Of a DNA stretch of 64,000 bases, positions 11,431 to 23,934 are shown piece after piece. The notes below the pieces were generated by a model that was not told the origin of the DNA, did not search any database, and saw nothing but the letters and a program-made list of their open reading frames with translations. The translations under genes and the position numbers were made by a program. The stretch covers positions 71,862,520 to 71,926,519 of the forward strand of contig CM069432.1 in the NCBI GenBank assembly GCA_035610365.1, written 5' to 3'. The DNA comes from Aquatica leii. Its lineage: Eukaryota > Arthropoda > Insecta > Coleoptera > Lampyridae. The first letter of the stretch is position 1, and the number at the start of each line of letters is the position of its first letter.

Positions 11431-11791
11431 TTTATTTAGTAAAGATATATTAATTTAACATAAATCGTAAAATATTTCTATTAATACTAATTTTTGCTTA
11501 AAAATTATTCTTAACATAATCACTCACACCCCTTTTAAATTTATAAATATTTGCTCTTGCTTAATTTTATCTGGTAAGTCATATAATTTCAGACTTTTGT
11601 ACAGAAGAGAATTTTGTGACTTTGATTTTGAAAATTTTGGCAATCTGGTCACATCGACTTTTCGTGTTATGTAAATGTAACGTAACTATGATTACGTATC
11701 ACTAATTTTGACATGTAGTTTGGAATCAATCATTAATTATTTTGTATACCAACATTAATGAAATGAAATATATCCGCTGTTTCACACTTAA

Positions 11792-12597
11792 TCATTGTAA
11801 ACAATCTAACATTACTGTAATTTTGGTATATTTTGAACAATGTAATATAATCCTCATAGTCCTATTTTGTTGTTTCTGTAACCGTTTTAAATCGACTTCG
11901 TAACACATTAAAAATATACTACTGCAAAAATCAAAATATGGTGCAATTATTGTTTTATAAACATTAATTTTGGTATTAATAGTCAATTTATTAAATATTT
12001 TTCCTAATAGGCTAATTTTATTTTCTACTTTTTTTTTACATAATTCACATGGCTTCTAAAATTTAGATTCTAATCTATAACTACTTCTAAATTTTTAATT
12101 TGTTCAACCTGTTCTAATTCTATATTTTCAATTTTTATTTTTGTTGTTTCGACATCATTGTTTGATATTACCATTGTCGTACTTTTTAGCACATTTAATT
12201 TTAATTTGTTTCATTGTAACCAATTTGCAATAATTTCTAATTCTGAGTTTAGCTTTATAATAGCTGAATGTACATTTGTATCAGTAATAGATACACGGGT
12301 ATCGTCTGCAAGCAAATTAATATTATAGCAATTAAGATTAAGTTTTAAATCATTAATATAAATTAAGAAAAGCAATGGCCCTAAGACTAATCCTTGAGGT
12401 AGACGTAAATTATTCTGAATTGGAATAGATTTGTAATTTTGGTACGTAGTGGTCTGAGTACGAGATTCCAAGTCAGTTTTGAACCATTAAAGTTTGGTGT
12501 TTCTTATTCCATATTGGTAAAGTTTATTTATAAATCTTTCTCTGTCGATAGTATTAAAGACTCTTTTATATTCTCAAAACACTGCTACTACACTATG
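11792..12597 (-). pseudogene. LINE 2 reverse transcriptase, palm and thumb
   Basis: The first readable segment is YKRVFNTIDRERFINKLYQYG, which stands for motif A in which FDT has become FNT. Next come RLPQGLVLGPLLFLIYINDL (motif B) and INLLADDTRVSI (motif C, catalytic Asp-Asp kept). The thumb follows, with IKLNSELEIIANWL and then, after a gap, INVYKTIIAPYFDFCSSIF and LKRLQKQQNRTMRIIL. This order and spacing match CR1/Jockey reverse transcriptases. Stops lie between the two open pieces (12211-12471 and 11792-11986), and the frame breaks near 12480, so no full protein can be made. Confidence 0.8.
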
Positions 12598-14150
12598 TTA
12601 CAAGCTTTAGGTCTTACGAACCTTGCACGGCCAACTCACACGTCGGAGATAGGGGAGGTTTAAGGAAATTATACTTAAAGGCGCCAGATCAAATCCAAAT
12701 TAACACTTCTGCCTCGATCACGACAGACGGTCCAAACTTGCAACTAAATTTGAGGTTTGTAATCCTTGTTACTCTGATGTTCGAGTAGCCAAAATTTGTT
12801 AATAGGTAACGACAATTACAAGAAAAAGGTATGTTGCTATAAAAGAGAGATTAACAAGTATAACAACTTTAATGTACTAACGTAGAAGATTAACAAGAAT
12901 ATATGAAATTTCTCCACTCATCAATGCTCGAAATATTACTAAGTATAATTAACAAATATAAAAACTTTAATTTAGCAGCGTAGCAAATTGACATAAGTAT
13001 GTTGAATTTCTCAATTTATAAACATTAAACAAATTAACAAGTATGATTAATAGGTGTAGAAACCTTGAATTAACAACGTAAAAGATTAACCGGAGTATTG
13101 TCTAATTTCTAGATTCATAAATGCCGGACATATCGGCAACACACAAAGCATATACTTAAATTACGTCAAGATAGCGAAGAAAATTTCGTAATAAATATTG
13201 TCTACTTTTAGGATGCGATACACTACAAATGACACTTGAAATTACCTTATTGATATGCACACAATAAACGTACTTATAGACACCGACAGTAATCAAAGTT
13301 CTGTGAGTGACTTTTATGACAGCGAATAAATATAATCAAATTGACTTACCCCATTCCAATGCTTGCTTACGTGAAGAAAACGTTTTCCCACCGACAGCCT
13401 AAAATAATTATTGATAGCAATTCGTGTCACACAATAACTCACGAAAAAGGAAACTACAAAATCAGTATTAATAAATCATTAAATGCGATATAAGAACCCG
13501 TTGTATCGAATGCTGTAGGTTGTTATTACCAACAGGTGGTTGATAACACAATCGATTTTTATCCAAAAATCAGCATCTCAGACGCATTGTTCGACGAAAC
13601 CTCGTTGTTGTTTACGTAGCAGTCCCTCCCAAAAGCTTATACGTTCGGTAGCGGTATTTATCAATCGTACTTATGCATCATTATTCCTTATTGAAGCGAA
13701 CAGGTGCTTGCAACCAGCCTGTGCCGAAAGAATTGTAATAAATTCGTAATTGCTTTATAAATTTGTATTCATTGTTACATGCAAAAGTTGAAACAAGGTC
13801 ACTTCCTGAAATAAGGTAACATAAACGATGTTGTGCCGCTGCTCAGTGGAGACGGGGTGGGTTATATTCAAAAAATCCGTGATTACTTGGAAACGAGTTT
13901 GACAATAAATTCGAAATAAAATAGGGTAAAAACTCAAAATCGGTTAGGGCGCCAATCAAGTGCACGATGATAATTGCTTCTGGACCCCTGATAACCCAGA
14001 AGCTCATCTGGTTGGTTACAAGCCCTGGAACTTACCTTGAGTTGTAACTTGCTAGACTGTACTTCTTAAAAATTTACGTTCGCGGCGGCTGAATGAGTAA
14101 AAGCTCTTTACAGTTTAACAATTTAACATTTATTGAATTAATAAAAAAAA
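12598..14150 (+). mobile_element. LTR-retroelement-like segment inserted in LINE 2
   Basis: LINE similarity stops at 12598 and resumes near 14190. The first 150 bases recur, diverged, at 57850-58020. Within them GGCGCCAGAT (about 12681) resembles a tRNA primer-binding site following an LTR. At 13255-13310 the plus strand reads TINVLIDTDSNQSSVSD, close to a retroviral-type aspartic protease site (LIDTGS) with the glycine changed. At 13540-13640 a NLVVVYVAVPPKSLYVR segment may come from pol. On the minus strand, TGGCGCCCTAACC at about 13944 is another primer-site-like string. Ty3/gypsy-like is my best guess; the evidence is thin. Confidence 0.35.
12847..13139 (+). repeat. Three diverged tandem copies of a roughly 98-bp unit
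   Basis: Copies begin near 12847, 12939 and 13037. Each contains an AGTAT(A/G)A start, an AAC(T/C)TT(T/G)AAT block, a GTA..AGATTAAC block and an ATTTCT..ATTCAT/ATAAA..ATG block in the same order. They have diverged strongly. They sit inside the LTR-like segment, ahead of the protease-like site. Confidence 0.45.
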
Positions 14151-14189
14151 TAGGTCGAAATTCTTCACATCTTTTTGTATTTTAATTTT

Positions 14190-14740
14190 ACCAATTTCTT
14201 GCAATGCATATGTGATAACTTGTTTTGTAATGTGATCCGTTTTTTCTGTTTGCTTAATATTACTTAAGATTTTCTTCAGATCTGATAAATTAACTTGCTT
14301 AAATTTGAAATTAAGGATTGTTTTTAACGTTAGAGCATCTTTGAAGTTTGCTGGGGGTTGGTTTATACTTTTATTTATGTGCATAAAGCTGCTTACAAAA
14401 TATTTGTTAAATTTATTTGATATTTCCTTTAAGTTACTAATTTCTACTTCTTCAAATATTATACTTTTTGGTTCATTCTTTTGTCCATTGATTAAATGTT
14501 TAATAATTTTTTACATATTTTGAAGTTGTCCGCTATTTTGCTGTATTTTATTTATGTAATATTTATATTCGCTTATCTTAATTTTGTTACTGAAATTATT
14601 TCTTGTGTTTTTGTAAAGCATCCAGTCATTTTGATTTCCCGTTAATTTAGCAATTTTATAAAGTCTCCCCTTTCGTTTTAGAGATTACGTAAGTCCATTG
14701 TAAACCAGGTGTTACTTGTTCGTTTTTTTATAGTTTTCTT
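14190..14740 (-). pseudogene. LINE 2 linker and reverse transcriptase N-terminal part
   Basis: Minus-strand reading gives RKGRLYKIAKLTGNQNDWML, then RNNFSNKIKISEYKYYINKI, the usual LINE linker (LyK.A...dw..Yk..RN). After this comes LKEISNKFNKYFVSSF, the 'eiAn.FN.yFv' motif. SDLKKILSNIKQTEKTDHIT stands for the first reverse transcriptase motif (normally K..G.DGI). The open piece from 14384 to 14130 loses LINE similarity at about 14190, where the inserted segment begins. About 150 residues of the polymerase are then missing before 12597. Confidence 0.7.
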
Positions 14741-14829
14741 TGTAATTAGGTCATTTACTGCTTAATAAAGCGTTTGAACTGTCATTTGTTATTTGATCCA
14801 TCTGTTGATTTTGCATATTCCAATTGTGA

Positions 14830-15420
14830 TGGGTCAGTTGATTAAGTAGGTTTTGTTGTGAATATTTTTATAGCAATTTATTGTTTTTATTTTGTAATCC
14901 ATCTTTTTATGTAATGTACTTAAATTTATTTGTATTATATCATAATCAGTTATTTTTGGTTCATTTAACACAACAGATTTTAATTCATCTATGTTTGTAA
15001 TTACTAGGTCAACTATTGTACGACTATTTTCTGTTGTACGCGTAAATTCGTCAACAATTTGTTTCATCCCTAGGCTTCTAATAACTTGTACTAATTTTGA
15101 CCCATAAAAATTTTGTTTGGATACATCTATATTAAAATATTCTATAATTATATGTCGACTGTTATCCAGAATTGTATCTTCTTACCACTTTTCAAAATAT
15201 TCTATTAAAATAGCATCACTTGCACTTGGTGTGATACAGCACTGTATAGTATCCTAGTATGTCTTCAGTTACACAAGTTTCACTAAATAATAACAAATTT
15301 GGTTTCCTATCTTGAATTAAGATTTCTAGTTCTTGGAAATGTTTTAGCATGCTTTGTGCATTCAAATATAATATGTTCGAACTTTGTTTACTTATTCTAA
15401 AAAATCAATCTTATTACTAT
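14830..15420 (-). pseudogene. LINE 2 endonuclease domain
   Basis: The N-terminal end reads ILYLNAQSMLKHFQELEILI with KPNLLLFSET, which matches the opening of LINE APE-type endonucleases (N..SL..k..el...i....pdii.l.ET) and includes the catalytic Asn and Glu. The C-terminal end reads IVDEFTRTTENSRTIVDLVI and KITDYDIIQINL, matching 'ptR......sliDlv.tn' and 'isDH..i' with the final histidine changed to tyrosine. The middle is frame-shifted. This enzyme would nick the target to prime reverse transcription. Confidence 0.7.
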
Positions 15421-15429
15421 CCATTTGTT

Positions 15430-15640
15430 TAAATACAGCACATTTTTGCCTCTAGACAGGATGTCCAATTTAATTTTTAATTTTTTGGCTATTTGAATAC
15501 AATTTGAACATTTGCGATTTTCTTCTCCATCAACAGTACATTCTTGCAACCCATGTGAACTAGCACATTTTAGACAGGCTTTTTTGTGCTTTACACTCCG
15601 AAGATTTATGGTTAAATACACTCCCGACGAATTATTCAAA
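15430..15640 (-). pseudogene. LINE 2 ORF1 C-terminal zinc knuckles
   Basis: An open minus-strand piece holds KACLKCASSHGLQEC and then RKCSNCIQIAKKLKIKLDIL. This is the double CCHC-like pattern found at the C-terminal end of ORF1 gag-like proteins in CR1/Jockey-type LINEs, where it binds the element RNA. It directly precedes the endonuclease, the normal gene order. The N-terminal part of ORF1 was not found upstream, so the copy may be truncated near 15640. Confidence 0.5.
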
Positions 15641-17119
15641 GCTGATTTTGAATTTCGCGAGTGTTAAACTAATTCAACGTGTTTACCGTCGTTTATAGCT
15701 ATTTATAGTTACAAGATGATGTTAACTGAACTATAAAACTTGACAATATAAATTAAAATCAAATCTTAAATAAATTAAAGTAGTAGATCAACGTAAATGT
15801 TTTTTAAACAAAATTTGTTGTTTTATTTTGGTAAAAATACGTGAAATTAATCAAAAAAAATATTTTGTCGTTAATACATCATATAAATATCACCTCATTC
15901 CATGCATACATTTGAGACATCTGCAAATTTGAATTTTATTTACTAGAAGAAAATTGTTTTATACGTGTGGTTCAAAGTAATTTATTTACATTTTAAATTT
16001 CTGTTAAAATGTCTGCTGGTTTTTGTTTATGTATTTATAATGAAGACTTAATAAATGTCTTTATTAGTAATTATTGTTAAGTTAATTTACATAAAATGTA
16101 TAAGAATTTAATATCTTTTGAAGAATTACCTCGTCTTAGGAATTTATCGTCTGCTTGGCAACCATAAGTTAAACAGCAAACCCACAAAGCATTAATTAGA
16201 ATGCCTCAAATAAGGACGAGAATGACTGATTCTAGGTCGTAATCCTATCTCCGATAATTACGGTTTAAGACATTGTAATGAAATGACCATCAATGTAGGT
16301 TTCATGAGTATAATACTTACTAAATCTCTTCTTATCTTTACATTTGCGCCAGTCTAGATTACAACGCTGATGTAAAAGTGCAGTATCTAATTCGAATCAT
16401 TATTTTTTCTGTACTTAATATAAATGAAATTTGAAATTTTTAAAATCTACAATATGCATTAGAATTAACAATAAATAATAATAATATATTTTGTTACATG
16501 TTTAAATGTTGTAAATGTTGTTATTTTAACTGTTTACTTTAATAATTTTTATAAAATAAGTAATGACTGTGTTCGTAACTGAACATTACGGTAATAGTAT
16601 TTTAAATTTAAATTACACAGTTTCAGAACATTACTCGACTTTTCAGAAATGTTTGTCAAAACTTATTGACCTTAAAAATACAAATTCTTTAAATTATACT
16701 AACAATAGATCAGATAAAATTTTGTTAAAACTTGTAAATAATTAATGTAAGTTAAACATTTTTTGTAATCTTAACTTTTTATAAGTTGTTAATATTTTTT
16801 GTAGTTTTCTAAAGATGCGCTTCATAACTTTAAGCTCGAAACATATGTAAAAAATACGTTTTTAAAAGTTAACGAATTTATTATTGGTGGACTGGTAATT
16901 TGAACAATTTTTTTGATAAGCATTGTTCAAAATAAATATTTTAAAACAATAAAATGCCAAAAAACAATTATAAAAATTTATGTAAGTATAGTAATGTAAT
17001 AAAATTCATAATATAAGAAACTGTCATACAATTTATGATTGTGTTTTTAAGTATATTTGTTTATAGAAAAAGATAGAATTACAATATTTTTAACGCAAAT
17101 ACATTTAAGACAAGAAGTG
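15641..17119. other. No recognised gene
   Basis: The sequence is AT-rich with scattered short open frames, such as 16563-16745 (60 codons, Asn/Leu-rich, no family seen). A slightly GC-richer patch at 16127-16280 gave no readable protein motif. Confidence 0.5.
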
Positions 17120-17125
17120 TACATT

Positions 17126-18283
17126 TATGGAACGCCGTTTTGCTTTTTATTACTAAATTTAATTCCGTTGCATTCAAACAAACTTCAATTTTAATTAAGT
17201 TCATTTTTATGTTTGTCTATTTATTTTAGTACATTTAAATGGTTTGTTGAACAAACTTAACACATTTAAATTGTTAAGTAAAAACGTATTTACTGATGCA
17301 ATACATTTTGCTCAAAATTTCTAACAATCATATTAAAAACTTTAATTTAAACTGAAAAAAAAGTATATGAACAAACATTTTAATTCATGTAACACTTTTT
17401 ATATAACAAACAAAAAATAAAAATCATTTAAATTGTAGAATTAAAATGCATGTCGAATTAAAATGTTACAAGAATTAAAATGTTAGTAAATACTTTTTTA
17501 GCTAACAATTTAAATGTGTTAAGTTTGTTTAACAAACAGATTTGATGTATTAAAATAAATAGATAAACATGAAAATAAACCTAATAAAAATTGAAGTTTT
17601 TTTAAAATTGTAGCAAAACAAATTTAGTATTTAATAGTAAAACAATAAAGTAACTGAAAGATTTAATTGAAATGTATAATATTGAGTTTTACCACATTTA
17701 AAATGTTAGTTTAAAAAACTTGATGTTTTTAACTGCTGGTTGATTTAAATTGTTACTTGAATAAAAATATACGTTCAAAATAAACGAAGCAACATTAGAA
17801 ATCAATGAATTTTTATGAATGAATATAAATGCTAAACTAATTTTTAAGAACTTACATTATAAATGATAGAATTAAAATGTTAGTTGATAATTTTAATTCG
17901 TCGCTGTGATCGGTGGTAACTTTTGAAACTATTTCAGTATACGGAAATACATGTACATGGTAGTTCTAAATGACGCCACCGATTGAAGCGACCAATTAAA
18001 ATTATCAACTAACATTTTAATTCTATTATTTAAAATGTTAGTTGCTAAAAGTTATTCTAACATTTTAATTTATTCGTCAAAATTCGAGGATTTATAATGT
18101 TACTTACTTCAATTTTAACATTTATTTTTATTCAAGTAAAATTTTAAATCAACTTACAATATACTACCCTAAAGTTTTTCAAATCAAAATTTAAATTGTA
18201 ACAAACATTTTTAATATGTACAAGAAGTTATTTTATAAGTTACGTATAAAAACGGACAATAAAAAGTAAAACGGCGTTCCATA
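17126..18283. mobile_element. Palindrome-rich non-autonomous DNA element with 26-bp TIRs
   Basis: The outer ends are 26-base inverted repeats beginning TATGGAACGCCGTTTT, matching at 25 of 26 positions. They are flanked directly by TACATT at 17120-17125 and 18284-18289, a 6-bp target duplication. Inside are two further palindromes: arms 17130-17280 facing 17500-17650, and arms of about 50 bases at 17869-17920 facing 17975-18028 with near-perfect pairing. The motif TTAAAATGTTAG recurs in both orientations. No protein is encoded. A 6-bp duplication is unusual; IS3EU-type transposons or Polintons are known families with it, but I cannot assign this one. Confidence 0.7.
17869..18028. repeat. Long perfect-stem hairpin within the element
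   Basis: The arms begin AGAATTAAAATGTTAGTTGA and pair over roughly 50 bases with a few mismatches around a loop of about 50 bases. It may itself be a small MITE nested in the larger element. Confidence 0.65.
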
Positions 18284-18289
18284 TACATT

Positions 18290-20329
18290 GGTTCATAAAT
18301 CTGTATGTTATTTAAAAACAACTATAAAAGCGCGATAGAGTAACAAATAAAAAAAACTTTACTTATAATAACATTAAAGCAAACCTAAAAGTCTTCTATA
18401 CGCATAAATCAATAAGAAAGTATACACCCAACAATAAAACGCAAAAGATTGAATGTAAACTCGAGTAACATCAGTAGCAGCAAAATAAAAAATAAAGATC
18501 TTAATTTAAATTTACTGTAAAACCCAAGCTTTTAAGAAACGCAAATAAACGTAAACGGAATAATTGAAAATTGTATGCCACTTATGAAATTCAAATTTAA
18601 TCAGTTAAAACTTGAACCTAAAAATACATAAAAACAAAAATTATTTAATAAAAATTTTAATATGCTGTTTAGCTAAGACAAACATAAAAAATATAAAAAT
18701 GTTTTTAATTTAGATGTAATAGAATACAATTACAGCAAAAAAGCTTTTGCAAAAATGTTTTTTTAGAAAGAACAAATTAGATTTGAGCACACAAATTGAA
18801 CTTGTAGAACCAGCCGTTTAATTCGTAACACGTACATGTAATTTGACGTCTTAAGTGCAAAAAAAAAACTTTTAATAACGATGTATAAGTTACAACAAAG
18901 ACAGTATTATTAAACAGTTATAATTAAGTTGTAATTGGACGATATTATTGCAAAACCAAATTAAACTTGTAGTACGCTATTTTTGATAGCAACATTACGC
19001 CGATTAAATTTTTAACTATTTTTTATATAACGGATTTGAATTTATCTTAATAATATTTGTATTATTGGAACTATATTTTTACTAATGTTATTAGTTTAAA
19101 TATGTTTCTAAATATAATTAGTTATATGCGTGTTTGCTATACATATAACGTAATAACATAATTTGTGCGTGAGCGTTAGTTACTTTATTTGGTATTTGGT
19201 CCTTATGTATAAGTGCCATAAAATTACTGCAAGTGTTTTAACTGATAATTTATAAATATTACATGATATAACACAAATTAAAATCAATTCCATAGTTAAC
19301 ATTTACGTAATGTAAATTGTACAAAAATCGTTTTATTTAATGAAAGTTTAATACACTTTAATTTATTAACACAATACGTTTATCTTATTTAATTTTGATA
19401 TTAGTTTACAAATCAAATAAGTGCTTGTATATTCAGTATTGACAATAAAATTAATCATTTTTAAAAATTTATCGTACACTCGTGGTCAAAAAAATCGCTT
19501 TTTCAGTGACGTAAAACTCTTAATGCAAGTAAATTCTTTAGAAATTCATAGTTTTCTTATTAATTATCAACTTGTTAACATAAGAATTTATGTGTATGTA
19601 AATGTAATAACTTTAACGTAAATTTCTTTAATAAAAAAATAACTTAAGCAAACAAAATGTATCAACGTTTTTACAATTTTTACGATTGTTCTAATTACAG
19701 TAATTTCAATAAGATCATATTAAATAATATTAAAGTTTATTTTTTCAATATAAAATTATTTGCTTTATTATTATTACTTTTTATTGCTTACTAAAAATTA
19801 AGTAATATGTCTTGTAAGAAGATTACGTTGTTGATGAATAAGAAATAAAAAATGTATTCAGGGTGTGTATAAATTGATGAAAAAGCTACACGCTGCGACA
19901 TTGTTCGTTTAATTCTTAATCGAAAATTCTAATGTTAAATTGTTGTATTATGCTCTGTATATCTTCAGAAACTACTTAAAATAAACATACATTTATCAAC
20001 ACTGTAAACTGACATACGACTGGAATACCTGCCGTTGCTATTTATTTCAATCAAAAAAAAAATTTTTACTTGTCATTGGTAGCACGTTTTAAATTCTACA
20101 GATTACGCAAGATATGATTTGCTTTTTTAGTAAGTAAGCGACACTAACCTCGACAATATTAGTCGAATTGAAATCCATTTGTTTCTATAGTAATTATTGA
20201 TATTTATAACACAATTATTTATGCCACAAATATTTATTCCATCAACTTTTTTTCTTTCTAACTACTACAGCATTAGAACCTTGTGCGTGTTGATTTTTGA
20301 CAGCAGTGTTTTTCAAGTCAAGGGTTCCT
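18290..20329. other. No recognised gene
   Basis: AT-rich DNA. The 66-codon open frame at 19421-19621 lacks any known motif. No inverted or tandem repeats were evident. Confidence 0.5.
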
Positions 20330-20870
20330 CACGAAGTTCCTCATGAGATATCTCGCCTAAGATCTTAATCGCAATGGTTATTTTTGTATTTTCACTATCT
20401 TTGATGTAACTCTCTGCCACTGAGCTTTAGCGCCAACTCCCGTGCCGATTTATTATTTTCATGCTGGCTTCTACGTTTGCCAAAAGGCTAGTTGAACTAC
20501 GCCTGAAGCAGTGCCCTGTATATAACGAAGAATTCTCTAGTCAAAGATATTTGGCAACCATAGCCAGCACACCATCAGTTTTGTAAATTCCGATGGATTG
20601 AACGGTACATTTTTCTTTAGTGTAATTGATAAAAAATCTATTGTGTGGTGTCTTGTTTAGCCGAAGTGCCATGTATCGTCTAACAAATTCAAGTACATTA
20701 CCATTTTTGAATGTCCCTGGTAAAATTATAAATCATCAATTGGTTTTGGTTTTCGTGTCTTTAATCTGGATAAAAAATGCGTTTTAAAATCTTGAACACA
20801 GGTCGTCAATAATGTCACTAACTCCTGCCGTCTGCAAGCACCGGTAACTACAAATATCAGAATAACTTAG
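20330..20870 (-). pseudogene. Tyrosine recombinase relic (Crypton/DIRS-type)
   Basis: Minus-strand frames give the full catalytic set of a tyrosine recombinase in order. TGACRRQELV (about 20835) carries the first arginine. NKTPHNRFFINYTKEKCTVQ and IGIYKTDGVLAMVAKYL follow. SLYTGHCFRRSSTSLLANVE (about 20500) carries the H..R pair. NRHGSWR (about 20440) carries the second histidine, and SSVAESYIKDS (about 20400) the nucleophilic tyrosine. Such enzymes are encoded by Crypton and DIRS-like elements, where they cut and join DNA through a 3'-phosphotyrosine. At least two frameshifts and two stops disrupt it. No reverse transcriptase was found nearby, which favours Crypton over DIRS. Confidence 0.75.
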
Positions 20871-20874
20871 AGCA

Positions 20875-23800
20875 AATTATGTTTCTATGAGATGTCAAAA
20901 AGGAAAAGTATTTTTACCATGTTAAATAAATGTTTCTTACTGTTACTGTCAGTTTTAATCAAAAAAACATCTATGTTATTTTTATCTAATAAGATCAACA
21001 TTATTTTTTTAATTTTGTATTATGATTACCTGCTTTAAAAGAAATTAAGATGTGATTGTACTGTAGATAGAATTTACTTATTGTTATTTGAGTATTGTTA
21101 AAAATATATTCAAATATAAAACATAAAATGATTTCAACTTTTTTTTGTGTTAGAGTAAAATTATTTGAATCGTATTTAAAAGATATTATAGTAAATGTAT
21201 AAATTCTTACATGAAATACTATTTTGTTTAATAATCGTTAATGATATTAACACGAAATTATATTTACATACAATTAGAATTGTTTTCAGTAATAGTATAA
21301 TGTTTATTGAGATTTGTTACTAAACATTTTTAAAACGATAAACATCAATGCATTTTTAGGAATATTGTATGCACAAAAACAAACTACGTTAACAATAAAT
21401 TAACCCAAATTACTTTAAATAGAAATAAATTAAATGTTTAAGTTAGCTACGCGTATTCTATTGAGTTTAGGAAATATTATTAAAGTGTATGATAAAGTAA
21501 ATTAATTTCAAAGTAACACGTATACCTAATAAAATAGAATTTTACATTATCGATAAAAAATAAAAATTATTGAACACGTTGACAAGAACGCAATTGACAC
21601 GAAATAGTAGTAATACAAAATTAATTAAAAACTATACATAATTCGTCGTCGTAGAATTTAATTGATTTAATTCAGTCAACACTTAACTTTTGTAGATACA
21701 TAAACAACTCGCGGATCAATTAAGTTAAATTATTAGCAGTGCAGTTCTGCTCTCTGCTCTTCATGTTTGTGTGTTTATTAGTTTATCAATTTTAGTTACA
21801 TTAGTTGTCTATTTTTTATTTTATAACATATTGTTTAATGCCTAAACTATCGATTTTTAAATATATACGCTTATTTTAGAAACGCCATTTTTTATTATTT
21901 GTTTTAGAAATATCTACATTATATCGTTCAAAAACATTTTATACTGTTTCTTGAAAACATTGAAATTACGGTTATTTTATACACTAATTTACTTTAACTT
22001 TTAAAAACCATTTTTAAACTATTCTACACTTTATAGTGTTGTCTTCTGTATTTTTTATATTGTTCTGTTGATTGTTATAGATTATTAAAGAAAACTGCAG
22101 TACGGCGATTCTTTCTTAGAATTTACCGTTAAAAATTAAAGGAATTTATATACTCAGTAACACGTATTTGTTAAATTATCTTCTAGATAAAATTTATATA
22201 AAGGATATTTGATATACTATAAAAACATACTACCATTTTTTTTAATTTAATATAAATTTTGTAAACGTATAGTATTATATTTTATGAAAAGCATTTGTGG
22301 AAAAAGGAAACAACAAAATTGCAACGCAACGTGATTGCCATTGGTATAGGATCCCGCACAAGAGCCATTTACTTTAATACAAAAATATAAGAAAACATTT
22401 TTTTCTTTAATTCCGTTTTTATATTTATAAACAGTGCTTACTAAAATTTTATATTTGTTATTTTTAAAATTGATTGATTGATTAAGAACGATCGTTATAT
22501 GTGTATTTTGTAATTAATAGTCGTAACAATATATTTTTTAAATGGATATTTAATGTTATTTTATAACCAACACTGAAATAAATAAAAATACAAAAAAATA
22601 CTGACGTATTTTATATTCATGTTATATTTTCTGCAAAATGTAATATTAAAATTGAATTCCGCAATCGTTATTTTGCTTTTTTCTCAAAAATTCCTTTGCA
22701 TAAGTGATTTTAACGATTTTAATAAAATTGTATACTTTATCTTAAACGTATACTTAATTGTAAACATTACGATGTCAACATTCCTCATGTTTTTTAAATA
22801 ATAGATTTATAAATTTATTAATTAATTTAATGAATTACTAATAAAAGTTTAAATTGATAAAAATTAATTTTGATTATTTTGCTATTAACAGAAACCTTGA
22901 ACAAATATTACTTATTTTTGATAGTGTGTTACCTAAAACCTTATATATAGTAATTTTCTTAGTTGTTACTATAATCAATACATTCAACAAGAATGTTCGT
23001 GAAACCATTGTTAAGTTAGCTACTGATACCTAATATTAATTCTTAAGTTAAGATCTTGCATATTATCAGAATTATTTACAATACTTGTTAAGAGAATAAT
23101 TGGTTACTTATAACAATCCAAAACAAGTTATTTTGACTTTTTTTTTCAATTTACAATTCATTTAGTTGCAAAATTTAAAAGTAGACTTTATCGTTATTTT
23201 TGGTTTGCTTAGAATGCACGCAACAAATTAATTACTTGCTTACGTCAACATTCTAGTTTGTAGGTTGAGTAAAAATTATTGAGATTGTTGTAAGCAACCT
23301 GTGGTACACAAGTTTTCTGGAATTATTGATTTTGAACTTAACATAAACTTAGAAGTATTGGTTATTTTTAGTCTGTAGCGTGACTAATCGAGCGCTTGTA
23401 AATAAATTTAATGTAATTACATATGCAAACTAAACACAAAAATTTAGTAATAAATTTTTTTTTTTTTTAAATATAGTAAACTTAATTCTGAGTCATACGA
23501 AACATTCCTTCTATCACTTGTTAAAGAATGAAATTATATATTTTCTTTTAGTTATTAAAAATGATTGCGGGAATTTCATTTAGTAGTGACCGTGGGGAAA
23601 ATTAGATTTTACATTCTCTTACTTGTCAAGTTATTTATAGATCTATTATAAGATCTGTTCTAAAGTTCTAACTCACTTAGACAATACATTATTAAATAAT
23701 TCAGGAACCAATATAGAAACTGTATATATGAGGAGTATTTATTATAAACATCGACTTCAACGCAACTAACTAAGAGAAACATTTATGTTCCGGTTAATTT

Positions 23801-23934
23801 TGCCTAGAAATATGTACTTAAAAACTTTAGGGACACATATGTATATTCATATTGTATAAACGTTTTATTCTATTGATTTAATTCAATTTTCAGTAACAAA
23901 TTTCAATAATGGAATGGTTTTTGAAACAAACATA
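20875..23934. other. No recognised gene over 3 kb
   Basis: Very AT-rich. A 60-codon hydrophobic open frame at 22619-22801 is probably chance. A T-rich run lies at 23455-23468. No transposon motifs were seen. Confidence 0.5.

Larger units (their letters stand above)
11409..15640 (-). mobile_element. Non-LTR retrotransposon (LINE 2), interrupted
   Basis: In element order on the minus strand this holds a gag-like ORF1 end (15640-15430), an apurinic-type endonuclease (15420-14830), a linker and reverse transcriptase N-terminal part (14700-14190), a foreign segment (14150-12598), the reverse transcriptase palm and thumb (12597-11790), a 3' region and a TAAG tail. The motif set fits the CR1/Jockey group. 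It is more complete at its 5' end than LINE 1 but more eroded. Confidence 0.75.

Noticed and set aside
14305-14523. Plus-strand 72-codon frame
   Set aside because: It is a shadow of the LINE 2 linker coding on the other strand.
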